A DNA stretch of 64,000 nucleotides, from assembly GCA_021845505.1 (NCBI GenBank), contig JAJZVU010000014.1, positions 1 to 64,000 of the forward strand. The letters run 5' to 3'. Positions 22,059-29,856 of the stretch are shown here, piece after piece; within the stretch, counting starts at the first letter, position 1; each line of letters opens with the position of its first letter. The DNA comes from Pseudomonadota bacterium (GTDB lineage Bacteria; Pseudomonadota; Gammaproteobacteria; Burkholderiales; Burkholderiaceae_C). A program made the position numbers and the translations under genes. The notes beneath the pieces are model-generated. The model was not told where the DNA came from. It did no database searches and worked only from the letters and a program-made list of their open reading frames with translations.

Positions 22059-22086
22059 CTTGAAATCGCGGCAACGGTTCACAGAT
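22059..22086 (+). promoter_or_regulatory. Sigma-32-type promoter of the hsp20 pair
   Basis: CTTGAAA (22059-22065, perfect -35), 13 bp spacer, TCACAGAT (22079-22086, weak match to CCCCATNT). About 75 bases upstream of the first hsp20 start. The -35 is convincing, the -10 less so. Confidence 0.5.
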
Positions 22087-22160
22087 AGGGCTCAACAGGC
22101 GCGCACCGGCCAGGACGGCCGCGGCGCTGCCGGATCCGAACTTTCGAAGGAGAGACCATC

Positions 22161-22607
22161 ATGGTGGCAACCCTGCTGAGGACCCCGGCGAGCTGGTTCG
22201 CCGACTTCGACCGCCTGCAGCGCGAACTCGACCGCAGCCTGGCCGGCTTCGGCCTGCCGGTGAGCATCCGCGCCGCCGGCGGCGAGAGCTTTCCGCCGCT
22301 GAACATCGGCTCCACCCCGCAAGCGCTCGAGGTGTATGCCTTCGCGCCGGGGATCGACCCGGCGCAGCTGGAGGTGACCGTCGATCGCAACCTGCTGACC
22401 ATCGCCGGCAAGCGGCTGTTGCCGCAGCCGGCCAAGGACCAGACCAGCTACGCCGAGGAGCGCTTCAGCGGCAGCTTCCGCCGGGTCATCAGCCTGCCCG
22501 AGGATGCCGACGCTTCGAAGGTCGAGGCGCGCTACAGCGACGGCGTGCTGCGGGTGAGCGTGGCGCGGCGCGAGGCGGTGCAGCCGCGGCGCATCGCGGT
22601 GAACTGA
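22161..22607 (+). CDS. Small heat-shock protein, Hsp20/alpha-crystallin family
   Basis: 148 aa holdase chaperone. N-terminal FADFDRLQRELDRS helix, then the alpha-crystallin domain (about 48-140: LNIGSTPQALEVYAFAPGIDP, EERFSGSFRRVISLP, ARYSDGVLRVSVARRE). AAGGAGA lies 8 bases before the ATG. First of two adjacent Hsp20 genes 59 bp apart; the pair resembles the tandem hspH-like class A/C arrangements of other proteobacteria, which hetero-oligomerise. Confidence 0.92.
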   Translation: MVATLLRTPASWFADFDRLQRELDRSLAGFGLPVSIRAAGGESFPPLNIGSTPQALEVYAFAPGIDPAQLEVTVDRNLLTIAGKRLLPQPAKDQTSYAEERFSGSFRRVISLPEDADASKVEARYSDGVLRVSVARREAVQPRRIAVN

Positions 22608-22666
22608 AACCACCCCCGGCAGGCCGCGCAGCCGGCCTGCGACCCCGAATCCAGCGGAGACCGACG

Positions 22667-23080
22667 ATGAATACCCCGAACCAGTCCATCACCCCTTCCC
22701 AATCCGGCGACGCCGCGCGGGTCGCTGCCCGAGACGGCGACAGCGAACTGCGGACCCTGGCGCCCCGTGTGGACATCTGGGAGGATGCCGAAGGCATCAC
22801 CCTGCGCGCCGACATGCCCGGCGTGCCGCGGGACCAGCTGCAGGTGCAGGTCGACGGCGACACCCTGAGCCTGGGGGGCCCGGTACGCATCGAGTTGCCC
22901 CAGGGCATGCAGCCCACCTACGCCGAAATCCGCAACGGCGCGTGGAAGCGCAGCTTCACGCTGTCGCGCGAACTCGATGCCGCTGCGATCCAGGCGAGCA
23001 TGAAGGACGGGGTGCTCGAGTTGCGCATCCCCAGGGCCGAGCACGCCCGCCCGCGCAAGGTCGAGGTGCGCGCGGGCTGA
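22667..23080 (+). CDS. Small heat-shock protein, Hsp20/alpha-crystallin family
   Basis: 137 aa. Acidic, polar N-terminus of about 35 residues followed by the alpha-crystallin domain (VDIWEDAEGITLRADMPGV, then NGAWKRSFTLSREL and MKDGVLELRIPRAE). Shorter interdomain loop and no conserved N-terminal helix compared with its neighbour, so the two are probably different classes that work together. AGCGGAGA precedes the ATG. A palindromic terminator follows. Confidence 0.92.
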   Translation: MNTPNQSITPSQSGDAARVAARDGDSELRTLAPRVDIWEDAEGITLRADMPGVPRDQLQVQVDGDTLSLGGPVRIELPQGMQPTYAEIRNGAWKRSFTLSRELDAAAIQASMKDGVLELRIPRAEHARPRKVEVRAG

Positions 23081-23118
23081 GCGCGGGCTGAGCGCCGGCG
23101 CGGCGGTCGCGCCCGGGA

Positions 23119-23136
23119 GCGCGCCACGTGGCGCGC
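23119..23136. terminator. Palindromic hairpin after the hsp20 pair
   Basis: GCGCGCCAC followed by its exact reverse complement (18 bp), then CCTTCC. It lies 38 bp after the second hsp20 stop, ahead of the Sel1 gene. Confidence 0.55.
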
Positions 23137-23184
23137 CTTCCCCGGCGCCAATACACTGGCGTTCATGTGCTCCGCCGGCAGCCG

Positions 23185-24108
23185 ATGAACGCCTCCTCAG
23201 TCCCTCCCGAGATTGTCGATCTGGCCCGCAGCGGCGACATGCTCGCCCAGGAATGGCTGGGAGACCACCTGCGCAACCAGGGACAGCACGACCAGGCCGG
23301 CTTCTGGTACGAAAAGGCGGCCAGCCAGGGCTCGGCCAGCGCCCAGTACAACCTCGGCTGGATGCACTACCACGGGCGGGGGGTCGCGCAGGACTACGCC
23401 CGCTGCATGTATTGGTGGAAGCAAGCCGCGGAGCAGAACATGATCCGGGCGATCGCTTCCATCGGCATCCTGTTCGAAAACGGCTACGTGGTGCAGCGCA
23501 ACCCCACCGAGGCCGCTCGCTGGTACCGGGCCGCGGCCGACCAGGGCGACGCCCAGGCCAACTGGTTCCTCGGCCGGCTGTACCAGCGCGGGCTGGGGGT
23601 GGCCCGCGACCGCGAACTGGCGCTGCATTTCTACCGCCGCGCCGCCGAGCAGTCGCACCGTTCGGCGCAGTTCACGCTGGGCATCAGCCTGCTCGCCGGG
23701 CATGCGCGCGAGCGCTGGCCGCAGGGCGTCGAGTGGCTGCGCCACGCCGCGCAGGCCGGACACCAGGCGGCGCAGTACCTGCTGGGCGTGGCCCTGGTGC
23801 GCGGCCGGCGCGCGCCGCGCGACGTGCGCGAGGCGCTGCACTGGCTCGGCCAGGCCGCCGAGGCGGGCGATGCGCGCGCCCAGTATCAGCTGGGCAATCT
23901 GTACGCCCAGGGCAACGGCGTGCTGGCCGACCTCGGCCGCGCCAAGCATTGGTGGAAGGCGGCGGCCTCGCAGCGCCACGTCCCCAGCCGCGAGGCGCTG
24001 CGCCGGCTGCGCCACCAGCTCGAAGGCGAAGGCATCGACTTCGAGCACAGCGACTTCGCCCCGACCGTGGTCGGCCAGCCGGCCGGGCGCCGGCGCCGGC
24101 GCATCTGA
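23185..24108 (+). CDS. Sel1-like repeat (SLR/TPR) protein
   Basis: 307 aa from ATG 23185. About six Sel1 repeats run from residue 20 to 275, each with the AQYNLGxMYxxGxGVxxDxxxAxxWxxxAA pattern in shortened form (ASAQYNLGWMHYHGRGVAQD; AQANWFLGRLYQRGLGVARD; ARAQYQLGNLYAQGNGV). No signal peptide, so a cytosolic protein-interaction scaffold is likely. The C-terminus is a basic tail (GRRRRRI). Upstream there is a TACACT -10-like hexamer (23152-23157). Partners unknown. Confidence 0.85.
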   Translation: MNASSVPPEIVDLARSGDMLAQEWLGDHLRNQGQHDQAGFWYEKAASQGSASAQYNLGWMHYHGRGVAQDYARCMYWWKQAAEQNMIRAIASIGILFENGYVVQRNPTEAARWYRAAADQGDAQANWFLGRLYQRGLGVARDRELALHFYRRAAEQSHRSAQFTLGISLLAGHARERWPQGVEWLRHAAQAGHQAAQYLLGVALVRGRRAPRDVREALHWLGQAAEAGDARAQYQLGNLYAQGNGVLADLGRAKHWWKAAASQRHVPSREALRRLRHQLEGEGIDFEHSDFAPTVVGQPAGRRRRRI

Positions 24109-24142
24109 TCCGGCCGCGAGCCCGGCCGGCGCGTGCAGCGCC

Positions 24143-25333
24143 TCAGTCGCCGCGCTGGCGCAGCGAGGCGTCGGCGCGGCCGGCGAGGATCTTGCGACCC
24201 ATGCTGAAGCGATGCACCTCGCTCGGGCCGTCGTAGATGCGGAACGCCCGCATGTCGGCGAAGATCCGCGCCACCACCTTTTCCCCGGTCACCCCCTGCC
24301 CGCCGAGGATCTGCACGCAGCGATCGACCACCCGCCACTGCGCCTCCGAGCACACCACCTTGGCGCGACTGGACTCGAAATTGCAGCGCTCGCCGCGGTC
24401 GAGCAGCCACGCGGTGTGCCAGATATGCAGCCTGGCGCTCCACAGGTCCATGTCGTTGTCGGCCAGCATGAAACCCACCCCCTGGTGCTCGCCCAGCGGA
24501 CGGCCGAAGGCCTGGCGCTGGCGGGCATGCGCCAGCGCCTCGTCGTGGGCGCGCCGCGCCTGGCCGAGCCAGCGCATGCAGTGGGTCAGGCGCGCCGGCG
24601 CCAGGCGCACCTGGGCGTAGCGAAAGCCCTGCCCGGGCTCGCCCAGGATGTCGCTCGCCGGCACCCGCAGGCCCTCGAACCGCACCACCCCGTGGCCCCC
24701 GGTGAAACACGAGTCCAGCGCGTCCATCGTGCGCGCGACGCGGATTCCCGGGCGGTCCATGTCGGCCAGGAACATGCTGGCCGAACCGTCCTCCATGCGA
24801 GCCATGATGATCGCGAAACCCGCGCCCTGGGCGCCGGTGATCAGCCACTTGGTTCCGTCGATCACGTAGTCGTCGCCGTCGCGCACCGCCGTCGTCAGCA
24901 GCATCGACGGGTCGGCTCCGGCCCCCGGCGGAGGTTCGGTCATGCAAAAGCACGAGCGCACCCGACCTTGCACCAGCGGGCGCAGCCAGCGCTGCTTCTG
25001 CGAGGGCGACGCGACGGCCTCCAGCAGGTGGATGTTGCCTTCGTCGGGCGCGTGGATGTTCAGCGCGGTCGGGCCGAGCGAGGAATAGCCGGCCTCCTCG
25101 AACACGACGGCCTTCGCCAGGTGCCCCAACCCCAGCCCTCCCAGCTCACGCGGGGCGTGCGGGGTCAGCAGGCCGGCGGAGCGCGCCAGCGCGATGAGCT
25201 CGCCGCGCAGATCCTCGCTCGGTCCGTGGGCTCCGTAGCGGGGGTCGGTCTCGTAGGGAACGATCTGTTCGGCGACAAAGGTCCTGACCCGGGCCTGCAG
25301 TTCGGCAAGCTCGGGGGAAAGCGAAAAGTCCAT
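24143..25333 (-). CDS. Acyl-CoA dehydrogenase, ACAD10/11-like
   Basis: FAD flavoprotein of 396 aa that oxidises an acyl-CoA at the alpha-beta bond. N-terminal helical domain (LQARVRTFVAEQIVPYE), central FAD/substrate barrel (CFCMTEPPPGAGADPS; WLITGAQGAGF), C-terminal helical domain (RQAFGRPLGEHQ; QILGGQGVT). The usual catalytic YEG is YDG here (RIYDGPSEVHR), as in ACAD10/11-type enzymes acting on unusual acyl groups. ATG 25333 has GGAG at 6-base spacing; the in-frame ATG at 25345 overlaps that site. It lies 99 bp downstream of the Mo-cofactor transferase gene on the same strand, so cotranscription with the cox genes is possible but functionally unexplained. Confidence 0.88.
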   Translation of the reverse strand: MDFSLSPELAELQARVRTFVAEQIVPYETDPRYGAHGPSEDLRGELIALARSAGLLTPHAPRELGGLGLGHLAKAVVFEEAGYSSLGPTALNIHAPDEGNIHLLEAVASPSQKQRWLRPLVQGRVRSCFCMTEPPPGAGADPSMLLTTAVRDGDDYVIDGTKWLITGAQGAGFAIIMARMEDGSASMFLADMDRPGIRVARTMDALDSCFTGGHGVVRFEGLRVPASDILGEPGQGFRYAQVRLAPARLTHCMRWLGQARRAHDEALAHARQRQAFGRPLGEHQGVGFMLADNDMDLWSARLHIWHTAWLLDRGERCNFESSRAKVVCSEAQWRVVDRCVQILGGQGVTGEKVVARIFADMRAFRIYDGPSEVHRFSMGRKILAGRADASLRQRGD

Positions 25334-25432
25334 TCGAGGCTCCATCGGCAGCGCCGCCGCGGCCAGCGCGGCGGCCGGATTGCACCCATGCGGCCCTATT
25401 GTGCAGCGCGCAACCTTCGAGCGGCGCGGACT

Positions 25433-26116
25433 TCAGCTCTCGCAGCGCTCCAGGTCGGCCGGCCAGCGCAGCCGATGGCCGGTGCGCGCGGCCAGCGCCT
25501 CGATGTCCTGCTCGGTGTCGATGTCCACGCCGTAGCGGCGGTTGCTGGTCGGCCAGTGCAGCACCCGCGAGGCGTTGTGCTGCTGCCAGCGGCGGCAGCC
25601 GGCATCGCCGGACTCCGACTCGATCTGCTCGCGCACCGCTGCGCTGAACACCAGCGGGTTGCCGCGCTGGCCGTCGACCAGCGGCTGCACGAGTTCCACC
25701 CCTTCGGGGCGCTGCTTGTAGGCCTTGATCAGATCGGCGATGTCCTGGGCGTGCAGCAGCGGCTGGTCGGCCAGCGCCACCAGCACGCAATCCAGCGTCG
25801 CGGGCAGCGCCCGCAGCCCTGCGCGCATCGACGACGCCTGCCCCTGCTCGGGGTGCGGGTTGTGCACCAGGGTCACCGGGAATTCGCGCACCACCGGCTC
25901 GATGCGCTCGCCGTGGCGCCCCAGCACGACCACCACCTCGTCGACCCCGCCGCCCGACAGCGCGACCAGCGCGCGGCGGATCAGCGGCACGCCGCCGAGT
26001 TCGAGCAGGCACTTCGGGCGGCCGCCGATGCGCGACCCCTCGCCCGCGGCCAGCAGCACCGCGCCGACGCGCAGCCTGGAGTACAGGCCGCCTCCGGCCT
26101 TGAGCAGGCATCCCAT
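25433..26116 (-). CDS. MocA-like molybdenum cofactor nucleotidyltransferase
   Basis: 227 aa NTP-transferase of the MobA/MocA class. The nucleotide motif LLAAGEGSRIGGRPKCLLEL is at residues 21-40, the metal Asp lies in VALADQPLL, and GNPLVF follows. Such enzymes cytidylylate molybdopterin to give the MCD cofactor that xanthine-oxidase-family enzymes, including CO dehydrogenase, require. It begins 3 bp after the XdhC-like gene and is the last gene that clearly belongs to the cox locus. No signal peptide; cytosolic. Confidence 0.85.
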   Translation of the reverse strand: MGCLLKAGGGLYSRLRVGAVLLAAGEGSRIGGRPKCLLELGGVPLIRRALVALSGGGVDEVVVVLGRHGERIEPVVREFPVTLVHNPHPEQGQASSMRAGLRALPATLDCVLVALADQPLLHAQDIADLIKAYKQRPEGVELVQPLVDGQRGNPLVFSAAVREQIESESGDAGCRRWQQHNASRVLHWPTSNRRYGVDIDTEQDIEALAARTGHRLRWPADLERCES

Positions 26117-26119
26117 GGC

Positions 26120-26992
26120 TCAGCTCCCGCAGCCCGAGGCCGCGATCGCGGTCGCCTGCGCCGATGCCGGCGCCGTCGGGGCCTGCTGCGGCGCCGCCGA
26201 CGCCTGCCCGGAGCGCCGCGCCGCGACCACTGCGGCCAGCACCGACAGCGCGATTTCCTGCGGCGTATGCGCCTGGATCGGGGTCCCGGCCGGGGCGATG
26301 ATGGCCTCCACCGCGGCGCGGTCGGCGCCGCCGGCGATCAGGCTTTCACGCAGCACGCCGGCCTTGCGCGCGCTGGCGACGAACCACAGCCGCCGCGGCT
26401 GCAGCGCCAGCGCACCGCGCAGCGCCTGCAGGTCGCGCTGGCCCTGGGTGGCGACGACCGCGAAGTCGCAGGCCGGCAGGCGCTCGCGCACGAAATCGGG
26501 AACATCCTTGCCCAGTCGCTGCACGCCGTCGGACTCGCCGTCCTTCAGCCCCGGGGCGATCCAGGCCAGGCGCAACCCCAGGTGGGGCGCCAGCGCCACC
26601 AGCGCCCGCGCCAGCGGCGTGTTGCCGAACACCGCCAGCAGCGGGTCCGGCAGCACCGGGTCGACGAACAATTCCAGCGCGCCGCCGGACTGGCAGGCCA
26701 TGCCGAACTCCAGCACGTCGCCCAGGTCGCGCTCCGAGCCCTCGGCCGAAGGGCTGATGCGCACGGTGCGCGCGCGTCCGTCGGCGAGCGCCTGGCGCAC
26801 CGTGCGCAGCACCGCCGGCTGCGCGCAACCGCCGCCGATCCAGCCGTGGATGCTGCCATCGACCAGCACCAGCGCCTTGTCCCCGGGCTTGGACGAGGTC
26901 GGCGCCTGCACCCTGAGCACGGTGACCAGCGCGAACGCGCGACCCTCGCGTTGACATTGCGCGGCCTGTTGGATCCATTCGTTTGCCAGCAT
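26120..26992 (-). CDS. XdhC/CoxF-like molybdoenzyme maturation factor
   Basis: 290 aa. N-terminal XdhC-CoxI domain (SKPGDKALVLVDGSIHGWIGGGCAQPAVLRTVRQAL at about 34-70, with the conserved Cys) and C-terminal Rossmann-like domain (LAVFGNTPLARAL; FAVVATQGQRDLQAL). XdhC proteins bind Mo cofactor and insert it, sulfurated, into the large subunit; in CO oxidisers CoxF/CoxI do this for the Cu-S-Mo centre. ATG 26992 follows GAGGAG. The tail is Ala/Pro-rich and ends SGCGS, an unusual terminal Cys. Position between coxE and the cytidylyltransferase supports CoxF; not certain whether F or I is the better name. Confidence 0.85.
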   Translation of the reverse strand: MLANEWIQQAAQCQREGRAFALVTVLRVQAPTSSKPGDKALVLVDGSIHGWIGGGCAQPAVLRTVRQALADGRARTVRISPSAEGSERDLGDVLEFGMACQSGGALELFVDPVLPDPLLAVFGNTPLARALVALAPHLGLRLAWIAPGLKDGESDGVQRLGKDVPDFVRERLPACDFAVVATQGQRDLQALRGALALQPRRLWFVASARKAGVLRESLIAGGADRAAVEAIIAPAGTPIQAHTPQEIALSVLAAVVAARRSGQASAAPQQAPTAPASAQATAIAASGCGS

Positions 26993-27047
26993 GTTCACTC
27001 TCCTCGTCGGGCGGGCGCGCACCGCCTAGCCTCGCACAGCCGCGCCC

Positions 27048-28217
27048 TCAATGCAAATGCTTCCTCGCCGCGGCCAGGTCGGCCAGGCTGGCCAGTGGCA
27101 CGAAGCGCTGGACACTGGAGCGCGCGGCCTGCAGCGCCGCGGCAGCCGGAACCGCGCGCGTCGGATGAAACCAGGTGATCTGCGCGCCCCGCCCGCGCAG
27201 CGCCCGCAGCGCCTGCGCCAGCACCTCGGGCGGGTCGGTATCGAATCCGTCGGACATCACCCACACGCGCACCCCCCTGCCCAACTGGTGGCGGGCATCG
27301 CCGCGCGCGAATTCCTGCAGGCAGGCGCCGATCCGCGTGCCGGCGCCGAAGCCCGCGGTCACGGCGTTGATCTTCTCCTGCGTGGCCGCGCTGTCGCGCT
27401 GCATGAGGGCGCTGACTTCGGCCAGCCGCAGATGAAACACGAACACCCGGGCGTCGCAGGCGCCGGCGAAGGCGCGCGCCACGCGCAGGAAGAACGCGCC
27501 GTGCGCCTGCATCGACCGGCTGACGTCGGCGAGGATGAACAGCCGCGGCGGCTCGACGCGGCGCAGCTTCCATCCCGGCTGCAGCGGCTCGCCGCCCCAG
27601 GCGACGCTGCGCCGCAGCGTGGCGCGCAGGTCCAGCCGCGCCTGGCTGGCGGCGCGCACGCTGCGCCAGCGGCGAGTCGGGCGCGGCCGCAAGCGCTGCG
27701 CGATGTCGCGCGCCACCCGCTGCAGGGCCAGCAGATCCTGCGGCAACCACATCTGGCCGTCGCGCTGCTGCAGCGCTTCGGCGCGGCTGGCGCCGCCCTG
27801 TGCCCGCTCGGCGGCCTGTTGCTCGCCCTCTCCGGCCTGCTCGGCCGTCGCCGCCGCGCCCGCCGACTGCGGCGCGGCAGCGGCCTGCTGCTCCATGCCA
27901 CGATGCAGGTCGGAGACGAGTTGCCGCAGGTCGCGGCTGCGCCGAGTCTGCTGGCTCACCTTCACCTGGCCGCGCAGGCGTTGCGGCCACCAGTAGCGCT
28001 CGAACACATCGCGCCAGCGCCGCCAGTCGCGCAGGTTGCTGCAGGCGATGCTGCGCCAGGCCGCCTCCACCGCGGCCGCCTCGCCCACCCCCAGCGACAG
28101 CGCGGCCTGCAGCATGCAGCGCTCCTCGGCCGGGCCGACCGCGAAGCCGTGCTCGCGCAGCAGCGCGGCGAATCCGGCGATGCGCTCGACCGCGGATACC
28201 GACGATGTGGCCGGCAT
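27048..28217 (-). CDS. coxE: VWA-domain CO dehydrogenase maturation protein CoxE
   Basis: 389 aa. N-terminal helical region (RIAGFAALLREHGFAVGP), a low-complexity Gln/Ala/Glu stretch (about 110-150), then a von Willebrand A domain with MIDAS motif DVSRSM and the later GTRIGACLQEF and MSDGFDTDPPEVLA metal-site segments. CoxE works with the AAA+ ATPase CoxD to build the [CuSMoO2] active site. It lies 32 bp downstream of coxD on the same strand. Confidence 0.9.
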   Translation of the reverse strand: MPATSSVSAVERIAGFAALLREHGFAVGPAEERCMLQAALSLGVGEAAAVEAAWRSIACSNLRDWRRWRDVFERYWWPQRLRGQVKVSQQTRRSRDLRQLVSDLHRGMEQQAAAAPQSAGAAATAEQAGEGEQQAAERAQGGASRAEALQQRDGQMWLPQDLLALQRVARDIAQRLRPRPTRRWRSVRAASQARLDLRATLRRSVAWGGEPLQPGWKLRRVEPPRLFILADVSRSMQAHGAFFLRVARAFAGACDARVFVFHLRLAEVSALMQRDSAATQEKINAVTAGFGAGTRIGACLQEFARGDARHQLGRGVRVWVMSDGFDTDPPEVLAQALRALRGRGAQITWFHPTRAVPAAAALQAARSSVQRFVPLASLADLAAARKHLH

Positions 28218-28249
28218 GGGCTGCTCCAGTACGCGGCGCCCGCGCCCGG

Positions 28250-29188
28250 TCAGCGCGCGGCCTCGCGCAGCGCCTCGCCGACGCCGCCGGCCTCGCCGCG
28301 CTCGCCCAGTTGCCGCAGACGCTCGGCCTGCATCGCGAAGCGATCCTCCTGGGTCTTGAGCAGGCAGCCCAGGGTGCTGAGCAGCAGATCGAGGTCCTCG
28401 GGAAGCCGCTGCTGTCCCAGGCCATGCAGCGCACGGATCCAGTCCAGGGTCTCGGCGACGCCTGGGGTCTTGGCCAGGTCCTGCTTGCGCAGGGCCTGCA
28501 CGAAGGCCACCGCCTGCTCGGCCAGCCGGATCTGCACCTGCGGCAGCGCCAGCCGCACGATGCGGGTCTCGCGTTCCAGGTCGGGATAGTCCAGGTAGTG
28601 GTACAGGCAGCGCCTGCGCAGCGCGTCGGACAGCTCGCGCGTGCCGTTGCTGGTCAGGATGACCTGCGGGATGCTGGTGGCGCGCACGGTGCCGATTTCC
28701 GGCACGGTGATCTGGTAGTCGGCCAGCACCTCGAGCAGGAAGGCCTCGAAGGCCTCGTCGGCGCGGTCGATCTCATCGATCAGCAGCACGCAGGGTTCGG
28801 GGGTGCTGATCGCCCGCAGCAGCGGCCGCTCGAGCAGGTAGTCGCGCCCGAACAGGTCCTGCTCGCGCAACGCCTGCTGGCTGTTCTCGTGCAGCCGGAT
28901 GGCCATCAGCTGGCGGCCGTAGTTCCATTCGTAGGCCGCCTGCGACAGGTCCAGCCCCTCGAAGCACTGCAGCCGCACCAGCTGACGCGAGCCGGCACGC
29001 GCCAGCGCGCCGGCGAGCGCGGTCTTGCCGACCCCGGCGTCGCCCTCCACCAGCAGCGGACGCTGCAGGTCCTGCGCCAGCCAGCAGGCGGTCGCCAGGT
29101 CGGCGTCGGCGACGTAGCCGGCCTGGTGCAGCGCCTCGCGCAGCGCGCGCGGCGCCGCCAGGCCGGGCTGCGCTGCCGCCTGGCTCAT
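28250..29188 (-). CDS. coxD: MoxR-type AAA+ ATPase CoxD
   Basis: 312 aa. Walker A GDAGVGKT (about 48-55), Walker B VLLIDEIDRAD, sensor 1 LTSNGTREL, and the MoxR pattern QCFEGLDLSQAAYEWNYGRQ. CoxD is a chaperone-like ATPase that unfolds the apo-CODH for insertion of sulfur and copper. The ATG overlaps the coxG stop (29185-29188, ATGA), showing translational coupling. The frame is open further upstream but antisense-like there; ATG 29188 gives the family N-terminus. Confidence 0.92.
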   Translation of the reverse strand: MSQAAAQPGLAAPRALREALHQAGYVADADLATACWLAQDLQRPLLVEGDAGVGKTALAGALARAGSRQLVRLQCFEGLDLSQAAYEWNYGRQLMAIRLHENSQQALREQDLFGRDYLLERPLLRAISTPEPCVLLIDEIDRADEAFEAFLLEVLADYQITVPEIGTVRATSIPQVILTSNGTRELSDALRRRCLYHYLDYPDLERETRIVRLALPQVQIRLAEQAVAFVQALRKQDLAKTPGVAETLDWIRALHGLGQQRLPEDLDLLLSTLGCLLKTQEDRFAMQAERLRQLGERGEAGGVGEALREAAR

Positions 29189-29820
29189 CGGGCCGGCCTG
29201 GCGAAGCGCGAGGCGAACCAGCCGCGGACCAGCGCCCACAGCAGCGCCAGGCCGTTGATCTCGCGTGCCGCCTGACGCGCGGGCGCGGCAGGCGCGGGCG
29301 GCTGCTGCGCGGCCTGCGCGGGGGGCACGGCGTCCGGCTGCGCCTGCGCCTGCGCCTGCGGCAGTTGGCGCGCCGCCTGCTCGAAGTTCTGCACGAACTG
29401 GCCGAGCATCATTTCCGACACCTGGACCATCATGCGGCCGCCGAACTGGGCGAACTTGCCGTTGACCACCACGCTGGCCTGCCCGAGCAGGCTGGCCTTC
29501 GCCGGCGACTCGGCCAGCGGCTCGATGACCGCGTTCAAGTCCATCGCCGCCGAGGAGCCGCCCTTGTCGGCACCCTTGGCGCGCAGCACCACGCGGCGCG
29601 CCTGGGGGTCGCATTCGACGACCTCGACGCTGCCGCCGAACTGCGCCAGCGCCGGGCCGACCTTGACCTTCACCGCGCCCTTGTAGGAGTTCGCGGACAG
29701 CTGTTCGGTGATCTCGGCCCCCGGCATGCACCCGGCGAGCTGCCGCAGGTCCTGCAGCACAGCCCAGGCGCGTGCCGGGTCGACGTCCAGCGGATAGGTC
29801 TTGTCGATCTTGACTTCCAT
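29185..29820 (-). CDS. coxG: CO dehydrogenase membrane-anchoring protein CoxG (SRPBCC)
   Basis: 211 aa. Residues 1-145 form an SRPBCC lipid-binding fold (KTYPLDVDPARAWAVLQDLRQLAGCMPGAEI; NGKFAQFGGRMMVQVS). A Gln/Ala/Pro-rich linker leads to a C-terminal amphipathic helix (INGLALLWALVRGWFASRF) that fits peripheral membrane attachment. CoxG recruits CODH to the cytoplasmic membrane and helps deliver quinone to it. 36 bp after coxL; overlaps coxD. Confidence 0.9.
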   Translation of the reverse strand: MEVKIDKTYPLDVDPARAWAVLQDLRQLAGCMPGAEITEQLSANSYKGAVKVKVGPALAQFGGSVEVVECDPQARRVVLRAKGADKGGSSAAMDLNAVIEPLAESPAKASLLGQASVVVNGKFAQFGGRMMVQVSEMMLGQFVQNFEQAARQLPQAQAQAQPDAVPPAQAAQQPPAPAAPARQAAREINGLALLWALVRGWFASRFARPAR

Positions 29821-29856
29821 GGTGTGTCTCGAAAGGGTCGGGCCGCGGCGCGGCGA

